DNA from: Lachnospiraceae bacterium
Lineage (GTDB): Bacteria > Bacillota > Clostridia > Lachnospirales > Lachnospiraceae
Length of the DNA stretch: 42,652 bases
Direction of reading: 5' to 3'
NCBI GenBank assembly: GCA_017553035.1
Contig: JAFZNE010000004.1
Coordinates: forward strand, 1 to 42,652
Below are positions 1-7,510 of the stretch, piece by piece (position 1 is the stretch's first letter; every line of letters starts with the position of its first letter). The notes below the pieces were generated by a model. That model was not told the origin of the DNA, did not search any database, and saw only the letters and a program-made list of their open reading frames with translations. The translations under genes and the position numbers were made by a program.

Positions 1-569
1 ATGATCGTCCAGGGCAGGATAAGGGATGTTCCCATGCTTACACGCAGACTTCGCCTGTAGAGAGGATCGGAACAGCCGGAAGTAAGCAGTACGGCATCGA
101 TTCCGAGAGCAGCGGCATTTCTGAATATAGAGCCGACATTGGCAGGGTTTTCAACCCCATCGAGAACCGCTATCCTTGTCGCGTTTTTACAAATGTCTTC
201 TATAGTGTGAAGTTCTTTGCGATACATGGCGCAGAGGATCCCTCGTGTCAGCTTGAAACCGGTGAGCTTGCCGAGAAGAATTTCATTTCCACTGTAGACA
301 GGGATATCACCGCAACGGGTTATGATATCATTAACGGTTTTGCCGGCCTCATCACCCGGGACTTGAGCTTTGCATAACAATGCTTCGTCGATCAACATTG
401 AATACGGCTCATAACCTGCGTCCAGTGCCCTTTCTACCACCATCGGACTTTCTGCGATGAACAGACCGCCGTTTGGTTCAAAATAATGCAGCAACTGTGC
501 CTCATTGCCGCTTTTGTATATCTGCAATTCCTCTATATCAAGAGAATCGATATTAATAATCTCTGCCAT
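1..569 (-). CDS. TrmH/SpoU-family RNA 2'-O-methyltransferase, 3' end cut by window edge
   Basis: I translated this reverse-strand gene directly; it starts at the ATG at 569 and is still open at base 1, giving about 189 residues. The N-terminal part (about 1-125) matches the substrate-binding extension of SpoU-type enzymes, and the knot domain begins at the motif LDGVENPANVGSIFRNAA, the family's motif 1 with the conserved N and R. The last visible residues, SMGTSLILPW, belong to the next conserved block; the SAM-binding C-terminal knot lies outside the window. Members transfer a methyl group from SAM to a ribose 2'-OH of tRNA or rRNA. AGAAGG lies 7 bases before the ATG, and a consensus-like promoter lies at 606-634. 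The exact target is unknown; this is a different protein from the RlmB homologue at 16445. Confidence 0.85.
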   Translation of the reverse strand, partial: MAEIINIDSLDIEELQIYKSGNEAQLLHYFEPNGGLFIAESPMVVERALDAGYEPYSMLIDEALLCKAQVPGDEAGKTVNDIITRCGDIPVYSGNEILLGKLTGFKLTRGILCAMYRKELHTIEDICKNATRIAVLDGVENPANVGSIFRNAAALGIDAVLLTSGCSDPLYRRSLRVSMGTSLILPWTI

Positions 570-605
570 GACCGACCTTCTTCTCCAAAGCTTGATTTTA
601 TGGGG

Positions 606-634
606 ATTATAGCAGATTCTGTTATCCTTTTCAA
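606..634 (-). promoter_or_regulatory. Predicted sigma-A promoter of the TrmH-family gene
   Basis: On the reverse strand TTGAAA (629-634) is followed after exactly 17 bases by TATAAT (606-611), with a TGC extension directly before the -10 box. Transcription would start about 30 bases upstream of the ATG at 569. Confidence 0.7.
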
Positions 635-704
635 TGTCCGGGTTTATTAGGGAAACATAAAAAGTAGTTTTGGGCAGAATGATTTATATGGATAGAAAAA
701 AATC

Positions 705-733
705 TTGCATATACTCTTGTTCTGTGGTATGCT
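705..733 (+). promoter_or_regulatory. Predicted promoter of the Rpn-family nuclease gene
   Basis: TTGCAT (705-710), a 17-base spacer, then TATGCT (728-733) preceded by TGG, an extended -10 arrangement. It would give a leader of about 200 bases before the start at 941. Confidence 0.5.
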
Positions 734-940
734 GACACCATAAATCAGCGAGGCAATTCTAATTCAATTTCCGATCCTGAGTACTTCGGGACGGATATCT
801 TGTTTATGTCATATATGAAAGGTCATTACCTTTCGTTCCGGTATGTGACTTGAATTATTCCCTTGCATTAAAACTATATTATTTATCAGCTCTTGCGGGG
901 GATTATAACGGCTTTCCGCCAGGGCGGGAAGGAGCATGTA

Positions 941-1900
941 TTGGCGGAAAAAGACATTACGGAGAAATTGTTGGAGGACTACGGGGATGTATTCTCCGAC
1001 ATAGTGAACGGATTTATATTTTACGGAAAACCTGTAGTCACAGAGGATGAGCTTACTGATATACATACTGTATCTCAGTATAAGGCTTTTGACGGAAAGC
1101 TTCATGGAGAAGAAAGGGATGTGGCTAAGTGCTGGAAACATGGGGTAGTCAATATTGCAGTGCTTGGGATCGAAAACCAATCAGAGATCTTTGCACCAAT
1201 GCCTTTGAGAGTGATAGGTTATGACGGAGCATCTTATCGTTCGCAGTTGACTGAGTATGATTCAAAAGTAAGAGCATGGAAAGCCAAAAGACAGGATGAC
1301 GACATGGATGTAAACACGAACAGATCGGAATTTCACCCTGTTCCGGTTCTGACGATAGTCTTGTATTTTGGAATTGATCATTGGACACGTAATCTGCGGC
1401 TGAAAGAACTCCTTGACATTCCTGCTGAGATGGACCGGTTCATTAATGACTATAGGATAAACGTTTTTGAGATTTCATGGCTGTCGGATGAGCAGATATC
1501 CATGTTTAAGAGCGATTTCAGGATCGTTGCGGATTTCTTTTCCAAGAAACGGCGAAATCCGGACTATATTCCGGACAATCCCACAGAGATTTTGCATGTG
1601 GATGAAGTGTTAAAATTCATTTCGGCAGTAACAAAAGACAGAAGATATGAAGCCATAATTGAAGATGATTCGGAAAACAAGGAGGTCAGGACTATGTGTG
1701 ATGTCGCAGAAAGGCTTGAACAGCGGGGAATAGCAAAAGGAATAACACAAGGAATAACACAAGGAGAACGACTTGGTGTTATAAAAACACTAAAGGAGCT
1801 TGTAACAGACAAAATACTCACAGTATCAGATGCTGCCAAACGAGCGGGAATGAGTGTTTCTGATTTTAAGACAGCTGCCGGTATCATTGCTGATCGTTAA
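941..1900 (+). CDS. Rpn family recombination-promoting nuclease / PD-(D/E)XK transposase-like protein
   Basis: The protein belongs to the Rpn/YhgA-like (PDDEXK) family common in Lachnospiraceae, predicted DNA endonucleases linked to RecA-independent recombination. The E-x-Q of the nuclease core is visible in GIENQSEIFAPMPLR, and ERDVAKCW near the N-terminus is a family signature. I chose the TTG at 941: GGGAAGGAG lies 6 bases upstream, and family members start with MAEKDITEK-like sequence. An in-frame ATG at 893 would add 16 residues that do not fit the family and has no visible ribosome binding site. The C-terminal region carries GIAKGITQGITQG, encoded by 12-base tandem repeats, before a helical tail. 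The gene stands alone and ends at a strong terminator. Confidence 0.8.
   Translation: MAEKDITEKLLEDYGDVFSDIVNGFIFYGKPVVTEDELTDIHTVSQYKAFDGKLHGEERDVAKCWKHGVVNIAVLGIENQSEIFAPMPLRVIGYDGASYRSQLTEYDSKVRAWKAKRQDDDMDVNTNRSEFHPVPVLTIVLYFGIDHWTRNLRLKELLDIPAEMDRFINDYRINVFEISWLSDEQISMFKSDFRIVADFFSKKRRNPDYIPDNPTEILHVDEVLKFISAVTKDRRYEAIIEDDSENKEVRTMCDVAERLEQRGIAKGITQGITQGERLGVIKTLKELVTDKILTVSDAAKRAGMSVSDFKTAAGIIADR
1727..1762 (+). repeat. Three 12-bp tandem units inside the Rpn nuclease gene
   Basis: Two perfect copies of GGAATAACACAA (1739-1750 and 1751-1762) follow one diverged copy GGAATAGCAAAA (1727-1738). They encode GIAK-GITQ-GITQ in frame, so unit gain or loss would change linker length without a frameshift. 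Confidence 0.85.
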
Positions 1901-1939
1901 TGTTTCAGTGAAAAATGATTGGAAGACTACATATACGCC

Positions 1940-1988
1940 AAGCGGGATTACATTGGACTGATTGTCCGGTAATCCCGCTTGATTTTTT
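1940..1988 (+). terminator. Rho-independent terminator after the Rpn nuclease gene
   Basis: Perfect 12-base arms AAGCGGGATTAC (1940-1951) and GTAATCCCGCTT (1969-1980) enclose a 17-base loop and are followed by GATTTTTT. It runs up against the stop codon of the convergent gene at 1987. Confidence 0.85.
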
Positions 1989-2394
1989 AGTATTTGAATT
2001 TATAGCTTCCCTCATGCCCTTCGGTCGACAGTTTTATCTTGACTTTTCCGTCTGCCGGGACTTCGAAAGTCTCATTTCCCGAAATTGTTTTGTCGAAGAT
2101 CACCTTGTCGTCAGAGGTCTGTATGATTTGCACATGAAGCTCACCCGAATCGGTCGTGATCTCGCAGCGGACCGCGGTCGCATCATCCGACGGGCTGAGT
2201 TTATGGGCGAAGTTTCCTTTGATCTTTACATAACTGCCTTCATAAGTATGAAAGGTGCCGGTGCCGACAAATCCATATTTCATCCCGGAATTTTCGGATC
2301 CTACGCCGAGTACTTTTAATACTATCAGCAGCACAAGGATCGCTGCCATCACCGGGATCGCTATTTTCATATTAATGTTTATTTTCCTTTTCAT
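1987..2394 (-). CDS. Small membrane-anchored protein of unknown function in padR operon
   Basis: This 135-residue protein has a basic N-terminus, one hydrophobic segment (about residues 8-30) and a soluble remainder rich in beta-strand-like sequence. It is probably a membrane-tethered extracytoplasmic domain, or is exported with an uncleaved signal. No catalytic motif is visible. It is the last gene of the padR-DUF2812 operon, starting 3 bases after the DUF2812 stop, so translation is probably coupled. The context suggests it is controlled by the PadR protein and works with the DUF2812 protein in the envelope. I do not recognise a named family. Confidence 0.65.
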   Translation of the reverse strand: MKRKININMKIAIPVMAAILVLLIVLKVLGVGSENSGMKYGFVGTGTFHTYEGSYVKIKGNFAHKLSPSDDATAVRCEITTDSGELHVQIIQTSDDKVIFDKTISGNETFEVPADGKVKIKLSTEGHEGSYKFKY

Positions 2395-2397
2395 TTC

Positions 2398-2997
2398 TTA
2401 TTCCTCCACTTCACTTTCTTTTTTTATCTTTTTGATCTTTACCGCTGCGATAATGATCGGTATCGCGCAGATCACGGCAAAAGCGCCGAACAACGCAACC
2501 GGAACAACGTACGGCCAAGCAAGTATCAGCATGGCCAGCATGAAGAAAACCGCAAAATACCAGGGGTAACTCAGCCTTCGGTAATACTCGGCAAGGTCTT
2601 CCTTGTCCGTGTGCAGTTCGAAAGGCTTTCCGTCATTTTCCTTTTCGACGATAAGCAGTTCTTTGTTATATGTAGTACTGTTCGTGGATATCTTTCCGCC
2701 TTTATCGGCCCAGGGCCGGACAGACACTTTATACAGCGACCAGTCCAGATTAATGTTCTTGTAAAATACTTTATATCCGAGATCTTCAAGGAATTCTTTG
2801 TAGTTTTGTTCTTCCTCAAAGGATTTGTCACCTACATATTCGACAGCATACCGGTATGCGCCGGGGGTGCATTCTTCAAATTCGTACTTGAGCTTTCCCG
2901 TTTTTATCAGGCGATAGCCTTTGTCGGACATGGAATTCAGCCATTTTGCCTGACGCTCCATGCAACCCGCGAAATATCTTCTTTTTGCGATGCTCAT
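2398..2997 (-). CDS. DUF2812 domain membrane protein
   Basis: The 199-residue protein has a soluble N-terminal domain (about 1-140) typical of DUF2812, with the start MSIAKRRYFAG and aromatic-rich strands, followed by two adjacent hydrophobic segments (about 146-190) and a lysine-rich cytoplasmic tail. DUF2812 proteins are regularly encoded next to PadR regulators in Firmicutes; their biochemical role is not established. Its ATG overlaps the padR stop codon by 4 bases, which indicates translational coupling. I infer an envelope-stress or drug-response output of the PadR switch, but nothing in the sequence names the ligand. Confidence 0.8.
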   Translation of the reverse strand: MSIAKRRYFAGCMERQAKWLNSMSDKGYRLIKTGKLKYEFEECTPGAYRYAVEYVGDKSFEEEQNYKEFLEDLGYKVFYKNINLDWSLYKVSVRPWADKGGKISTNSTTYNKELLIVEKENDGKPFELHTDKEDLAEYYRRLSYPWYFAVFFMLAMLILAWPYVVPVALFGAFAVICAIPIIIAAVKIKKIKKESEVEE

Positions 2998-3317
2998 ACT
3001 GTCCCTCCAATGATCCCGGACGCGATCCCGGTGAGTTCCTTAAGGCGCTCGAGTTCTTTTTCGGCGATCCTGCGCCCTTCCGGCGTGATGCTGTATTCTT
3101 TGGTTCTTCCGCTGTCGGTACCGTAAGGCTCGATCCAGCCTTTCTCGGTAAGAGTATTGATCGCGCCGTACAGCGATCCGGCTCCCAATACCAGTCTTCC
3201 GCCGGTCTTTTCTTCGATAAACTGCATGATCGCGTATCCATGTTTCGGCGTATACAAAGATAGTAAAATAAAGAAAGTCACTTCGGTAAGTGCGCCGCCT
3301 TTTACATTATCTTTCAT
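2994..3317 (-). CDS. PadR family transcriptional regulator
   Basis: This 107-residue protein is a minimal PadR winged-helix repressor (subfamily with a single short C-terminal helix). Family features include the N-terminal helix LTEVTFFILLSL, the segment KHGYAIMQFIEE, the wing with GAGSLYGAINTLTEKGWIEP and the strand TKEYSITPEGRRI. PadR proteins usually repress their own operon and are released by small aromatic or cationic compounds or by stress. It heads an operon with a DUF2812 protein and a small membrane protein. A strong promoter whose -10 box coincides with one of two direct repeats lies just upstream, which fits autorepression. Confidence 0.93.
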   Translation of the reverse strand: MKDNVKGGALTEVTFFILLSLYTPKHGYAIMQFIEEKTGGRLVLGAGSLYGAINTLTEKGWIEPYGTDSGRTKEYSITPEGRRIAEKELERLKELTGIASGIIGGTV

Positions 3318-3349
3318 AATGATCCTTTCCTGATTTATTACACTAAGCG

Positions 3350-3377
3350 ATATATCACTATACGTAATATATCACTA
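3350..3377 (-). promoter_or_regulatory. Candidate PadR operator: two direct repeats
   Basis: The 11-base sequence ATATATCACTA occurs at 3350-3360 and again at 3367-3377, a 17-base period. The palindrome TACGTA lies between them. One copy covers the -10 box of the padR promoter, as expected for an autorepressor site. Assignment to PadR is an inference from position. Confidence 0.55.
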
Positions 3378-3394
3378 ACCGTAATAAGTGTCAA
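3366..3394 (-). promoter_or_regulatory. Consensus promoter of the padR operon
   Basis: On the reverse strand a perfect TTGACA (3389-3394) is followed after 17 bases by TATATT (3366-3371). Such a strong promoter would need tight repression, consistent with the overlapping repeats. Confidence 0.75.
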
Positions 3395-3431
3395 GAAAAT
3401 TTTTGAAAAATTTTGAATTCTTCTTTTATCC

Positions 3432-3460
3432 TTGAAAACAGGGCATTTCGGTGGTAATAT
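3432..3460 (+). promoter_or_regulatory. Predicted promoter of the PHP phosphoesterase gene
   Basis: TTGAAA (3432-3437), a 17-base spacer, then TAATAT (3455-3460) preceded by TGG (extended -10). The start codon is about 35 bases downstream of the -10 box. Confidence 0.6.
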
Positions 3461-3496
3461 AAGGCTAACATCATTAACGGAAACGAGGAATAAGAC

Positions 3497-4306
3497 ATGT
3501 CAGCACAAGGTTACAAATACGAAGTCCACATGCATACATATGAAGCAAGTGCATGCGGAAGGACTCCGGGAGCGGAGTATATCGCGGAATTCAAGCGGCT
3601 CGGATATGATGGGATGATCCTTACGGATCATTTCTTTCACGGAAATACGAGACCGTCGAGGGATCTGCCGTGGGAAGACTATATTGATGAGTTCTGCAAG
3701 GGCTATGAACATGCAAAGGAAGAAGGCGACAGGCAGGGCTTCAAGGTATTCTTCGGATGGGAAGAGAATCATCACGGCGATGAATTTCTGATCTACGGAC
3801 CCGACAAGGAGTGGCTGAAGAGCCATCCCGAGATCAGGGATGCCGATCAGACAGAGTATCTGGAAATGATACACGAGGCCGGAGGACTGGTAGTTCAGGC
3901 GCATCCTTTCAGGGAGAGAGGATATCTTACCCATGTACATATCCATCCATTCCAGTGCGACGCGATGGAAGCCTGCAATTTCGGCAATCCGCCGTATCAG
4001 GATGCATTTGCATACAATTTCTGCAAGGACCGCGGGATCATCATGACTTCCGGGACCGATCTGCATGATGTGAAGAATCTCGAACCGAGCTGCGCGGGGA
4101 TGGTATTTGAAAAACCGCTTGAGAGTATATGGGATTATGTTGCGGCGGTTAAATCAGGTAAGGGATTTACACCCCTGATCCCCGAAGAGAGAAAAGTGAT
4201 CACTTCGGAAATGACCAATACACTGGATATGATTCTTTATGATGAAAATAACATCGGAAAGAATGTAGTTCTTGAGGATATTTTCGGAAAAGAGAAAAAA
4301 TTATAA
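3497..4306 (+). CDS. PHP domain metal-dependent phosphoesterase
   Basis: The 269-residue protein is a stand-alone PHP domain. Metal-binding motifs are visible in order: HMHTYE (residues 11-16, the H-x-H of motif 1), TDH (43-45, motif 2), a histidine in VQAHPFRERG (motif 3) and GTDLHDV near residue 190 (motif 4). PHP enzymes hydrolyse phosphoester bonds using two or three metal ions; substrates range from histidinol phosphate to nucleotides and cannot be told here. The protein lacks the histidinol-phosphatase context and is probably of the YciV/TrpH-like broad class. GAGGA lies 8 bases before the ATG. It has its own promoter and precedes the hydrogenase-MCP gene, with another promoter between them. 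Confidence 0.85.
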   Translation: MSAQGYKYEVHMHTYEASACGRTPGAEYIAEFKRLGYDGMILTDHFFHGNTRPSRDLPWEDYIDEFCKGYEHAKEEGDRQGFKVFFGWEENHHGDEFLIYGPDKEWLKSHPEIRDADQTEYLEMIHEAGGLVVQAHPFRERGYLTHVHIHPFQCDAMEACNFGNPPYQDAFAYNFCKDRGIIMTSGTDLHDVKNLEPSCAGMVFEKPLESIWDYVAAVKSGKGFTPLIPEERKVITSEMTNTLDMILYDENNIGKNVVLEDIFGKEKKL

Positions 4307-4324
4307 TGCTATGAGCATAAACTA

Positions 4325-4353
4325 TTGATTTTTGAGCAAAAATATTATAAAAT
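4325..4353 (+). promoter_or_regulatory. Predicted promoter of the hydrogenase-MCP fusion gene
   Basis: TTGATT (4325-4330), 17-base spacer, TAAAAT (4348-4353) in an AT-rich stretch. The leader before the ATG at 4401 is about 40 bases. Confidence 0.55.
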
Positions 4354-4400
4354 ATTAAGACAAAGTTTCTAAAAATATCCGAAAGAAGGAAGTACACACT

Positions 4401-6338
4401 ATGGCTGAACTGATCAGAACAAATGACAATTGTATCGGCTGTAACCGTTGTGTCGGTGCGTGCAGCTGTGTTGGAGCCAATGTATCCGTTGAGGAGAACG
4501 GTAGGAGCAGGATCGTTACGAATCCTGAAAAGTGTATTGCCTGTGGTGCCTGTATTGATGTTTGCGAGCATCACGCCAGAGAATTCGTAGACGATGTTGA
4601 CAGATTCTTTGCCGACCTGAAGAAGGGCGAGAAGATTTCAGTACTGATCGCTCCCGCATTTAAAGCAAATTATCCCAATGAATACGAAAGATTCCTGGGA
4701 CAGCTCAAGAGCCTCGGTGTAAACAGATTCATCAGTGTATCCTTTGGTGCAGATATCTGTACCTGGGGATATATCAACTATATCACAAAGTATAATTACC
4801 TCGGCGGTATTTCACAACCCTGTCCTGCTGTTGTAGGATATGTTGAGAAGTATACACCGGAATTGCTGCCCAAGCTTATGCCGGTTCATTCTCCGATGAT
4901 GTGTACAGCCGTATACATGAGGAAATATGAGAAACTGACAGACAAGCTTGCATTTATAAGCCCCTGCATCGCTAAGAAGAATGAGATCGATGCATCGCCC
5001 AATGCAGGCCTTATGCAGTACTACCTGACATTCAGTCATCTGGTTAAATATTTACGTGAACATCCGGTTGCAAATTCCAAGCCTTATACGGATGAGATAG
5101 AGTACGGTCTCGGATCGATCTATCCTATGCCCGGCGGACTAAAGGAGAATGTATACTGGCTGCTTGGTGAAGATGCCGCAGTTCGTCAGATGGAAGGCGA
5201 AAAGCACATGTATCGCTATTTGTCAGAGAACAAAGAACTGATCAGGACCGGAAAGCTGCCGTATTTGTTCATTGATGCGCTTAACTGCAGCGGCGGATGT
5301 CTGTACGGTACAGGTATCGAGGAGAAGAATGACGGTAATGAAAGCGTATTTGTCGCTCTTCAGAAGATCAAACGTGACAGCAAGAATGAGTCGAAGCATT
5401 CGGCATGGGGCCGCGGACTTACACCCGAGAAGAGACTTGCCATGCTCAACAAGCAGTTTGCTAACCTGAGACTTGAAGACTTCCTTACCAAATATGTTGA
5501 TCTGAGTGCAAAGACAAGACTCAAGAAGATGAGCTCGAGCGAAGAGAACGCTATTTACAGGGAGATGCTCAAGGACACCGAGGATAAGAGAAACATCAAC
5601 TGCGGATGCTGCGGTTACTCAAACTGCAAGGCAATGGCAGAAGCGATCTATAACGGTTTCAGCAGGAAAGAAAACTGTGTACATTATATCAGCGATATGG
5701 CTCTTCTCGAGAAAGAAGAGAACATGAAGCTGGCAGAGGACCTTCAGGCAGCACAGGAGCGTTCGCGCACAAGAACATCGAACCTGATGGATAAGATCAA
5801 TGAAAGCTTTGAAGACATGGATGTATCCATTGATTCCATCAAACAGGCTACAAACAATAACGCAACCCAGAGTAATAATATTTCCAACGCAATGGAAGAT
5901 ATCGACCGGTATGCGAACAGCCTGAAGGATGCATTGAACACGATCAGCGGATGTGTTGACCGGTTGGATAATAACAATGGTCAGGTCATTGCGATATCAA
6001 GCCAGACCAACCTGCTTGCACTCAATGCTTCGATCGAAGCCGCAAGAGCAGGTGAGGCAGGTAAGGGCTTCGCAGTCGTTGCCGAAGAGATCAAACAGCT
6101 TGCCGAGAATTCCAAGATGGCAGCCAATGACAGTAATAATAACAATAAAGATATCCGTCAGCTCGTTGACAATCTGCTGATAGAAGTTGAGCAGCTGAGG
6201 GAAGTTGTTTCATCGGTTAACGGAGAGACAACTGCTCTGGCGGCGTCCACCAATCAGGCAGCGGCATCTGTTGATACGGTAAGAGATGTAACCGATCAGG
6301 TTAAGAGCGACCTTGAGGAAATGCTTCAGAACAGGTAA
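4401..6338 (+). CDS. [FeFe]-hydrogenase-like sensor fused to methyl-accepting chemotaxis domain
   Basis: This 645-residue soluble protein has four parts. Two [4Fe-4S] clusters are carried by C11/C14/C17/C21 and C45/C48/C51/C55. A hydrogenase large-subunit domain spans about 65-385. A Fes-type four-cysteine domain has C401, C404, C409 and C426. A chemotaxis signalling domain spans about 445-645, with the hairpin tip [17 protein letters not shown] near 535. Cysteines equivalent to the four H-cluster ligands are present: C141 (QPCPAV), C189 (SPCIAKK), and C296 and C300 (NCSGGC). The residue before C141, which is the proton-transfer cysteine in catalytic enzymes, is proline. I see no transmembrane segment or HAMP domain. 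I infer a cytoplasmic H2 or redox sensor that addresses CheA/CheW. DegV follows 30 bases later. Confidence 0.9.
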   Translation: MAELIRTNDNCIGCNRCVGACSCVGANVSVEENGRSRIVTNPEKCIACGACIDVCEHHAREFVDDVDRFFADLKKGEKISVLIAPAFKANYPNEYERFLGQLKSLGVNRFISVSFGADICTWGYINYITKYNYLGGISQPCPAVVGYVEKYTPELLPKLMPVHSPMMCTAVYMRKYEKLTDKLAFISPCIAKKNEIDASPNAGLMQYYLTFSHLVKYLREHPVANSKPYTDEIEYGLGSIYPMPGGLKENVYWLLGEDAAVRQMEGEKHMYRYLSENKELIRTGKLPYLFIDALNCSGGCLYGTGIEEKNDGNESVFVALQKIKRDSKNESKHSAWGRGLTPEKRLAMLNKQFANLRLEDFLTKYVDLSAKTRLKKMSSSEENAIYREMLKDTEDKRNINCGCCGYSNCKAMAEAIYNGFSRKENCVHYISDMALLEKEENMKLAEDLQAAQERSRTRTSNLMDKINESFEDMDVSIDSIKQATNNNATQSNNISNAMEDIDRYANSLKDALNTISGCVDRLDNNNGQVIAISSQTNLLALNASIEAARAGEAGKGFAVVAEEIKQLAENSKMAANDSNNNNKDIRQLVDNLLIEVEQLREVVSSVNGETTALAASTNQAAASVDTVRDVTDQVKSDLEEMLQNR

Positions 6339-6368
6339 TAACGGATTATCAAGGGGGAAAAGGATTAA

Positions 6369-7253
6369 ATGTACGACTATATTATCGCGACTTCATCAAC
6401 ATCGGATCTTACGAGGGACTATCTAGACGAGCACAAGATACCGTTTATCGGGTACACATACACTGTAAATGACGAGCTTCGTGAGGACGATTGCAGGGAA
6501 GAGAGCAGACAGGCCGTATACAACGGTATGCGTGCCGGCGACAAGCTCAAGACTTCGATGATAAACGAGTACACATATTATGAATTCTTCAAATCCCTCA
6601 TGGAAAAAGGCAAGGACGTGTTATTCCTGGATATGTCCCAGAAAATGTCCGCGTCCTATATGAATTCGCTCGCTGCGGCTGAGAAGATACGTGAAGAATT
6701 CCCTTCCAACCGGCTGTATGTCATGGATACATATTGTGTATCCGGAGGATTGGGCGTCCTTGTCAAAAATATTATAGAAAGAGCCGAGAACGGTGCTTCG
6801 TTCGATGAAGCAATCGACTGGGGTGAGAAGAACAAGCTGAAGGTAGCACACAGATTCACGGTTGATGATCTTAACTATCTGAAAGCCGGCGGCAGAGTAT
6901 CAAATGCCGCAGCTCTTGTCGGAACGATCCTTGATGTCAAGCCTGTTCTGTATGTTCCTGACGGAGGAACACTTGATGTTGTCAAGAAAGTCCGCGGTCG
7001 TAAATCAGCGCTGGGTACCATTATCAAGAGTATCCTGAGCGATCTGTCCAAAACCGATACCAAGGGCGCGAAGATCGATATCCTTCATGCCGATTGTATC
7101 GCAGACGCCAAGCTGGTGGCAGATGCCATCAAAGAACAGTATCCCGATATCGGCGAGATCAGCATTACTTCACTCGGAGTAACCATCGGAGCCCATTGCG
7201 GCCCCGGACTCCTTGCAGTCTTCTATCTTTGCGAAGAAAGAGTACCGATGTGA
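6369..7253 (+). CDS. DegV family fatty-acid-binding protein
   Basis: The 294-residue length and layout match DegV proteins: an N-terminal EDD fold with the strand YDYIIATSSTSDLT, the ligand-pocket segment LKTSMINEYTYYEFF, SQKMSASYMNS, then the C-terminal domain with LKAGGRVSNAAALVGT and KPVLYV. DegV (FakB-type) proteins bind a fatty acid and, in Firmicutes with FakA, present it for phosphorylation for phospholipid synthesis. No fakA is in the window. The start ATG follows AGGGGGAAAAGG by about 7 bases. The gene is 30 bases after the hydrogenase-MCP gene with no terminator between, so the two are likely cotranscribed. A strong terminator follows at 7290. Confidence 0.92.
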   Translation: MYDYIIATSSTSDLTRDYLDEHKIPFIGYTYTVNDELREDDCREESRQAVYNGMRAGDKLKTSMINEYTYYEFFKSLMEKGKDVLFLDMSQKMSASYMNSLAAAEKIREEFPSNRLYVMDTYCVSGGLGVLVKNIIERAENGASFDEAIDWGEKNKLKVAHRFTVDDLNYLKAGGRVSNAAALVGTILDVKPVLYVPDGGTLDVVKKVRGRKSALGTIIKSILSDLSKTDTKGAKIDILHADCIADAKLVADAIKEQYPDIGEISITSLGVTIGAHCGPGLLAVFYLCEERVPM

Positions 7254-7289
7254 TCGCAGATATATATACAAATTAATATGACCGACAAG

Positions 7290-7330
7290 GCCCACAAATG
7301 TAGGGAAAACCTGTATTTGTGGGCTTTTTT
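7290..7330 (+). terminator. Rho-independent terminator after degV
   Basis: Ten-base perfect arms GCCCACAAAT (7290-7299) and ATTTGTGGGC (7315-7324) are followed by six T residues. It ends the hydrogenase-MCP/degV unit. Confidence 0.9.
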
Positions 7331-7449
7331 GCGCGATAAGCGAATGCTCTTGGCCCGGACGAAGTACGTATCGGGGTAAATCCGCCGGACATAGCATTGA
7401 ATGGTGACTTGCGGACCCAAAAAAAAGACTCGCTTTTAATTTGATTATG

Positions 7450-7458
7450 TGGTATAAT
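7450..7458 (+). promoter_or_regulatory. Extended -10 promoter element of the gal genes
   Basis: TGG followed by a perfect TATAAT (7453-7458) lies about 52 bases before the galT start. No good -35 box is at the right distance (TCGCTT at 7430-7435), so the extended -10 or an activator probably compensates. Confidence 0.6.
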
Positions 7459-7510
7459 AGACAATGAATATTGTGGTTTGAAATCGGAAAATGGCATACG
7501 GAGCGGCGTG

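Larger units (their letters stand above)
570..940. other. Divergent intergenic region with long leader
   Basis: This 371-base gap holds two divergent promoters (606-634 reverse, 705-733 forward) and then an approximately 200-base untranslated leader for the nuclease gene. The leader contains a hairpin with arms GAAAGG (817-822) and CCTTTC (829-834) and an imperfect stem near 769-795. I see no convincing small gene. The short reading frames here lack ribosome binding sites. Confidence 0.5.

Noticed and set aside
893-940. Earlier ATG start for the Rpn nuclease gene
   Set aside because: No ribosome binding site, and the added residues do not match family members, which start near the TTG at 941.
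2611-3126. Forward reading frame of 171 codons across DUF2812/padR
   Set aside because: Both reverse-strand genes have ribosome binding sites, operon spacing and domain matches; this frame has none.
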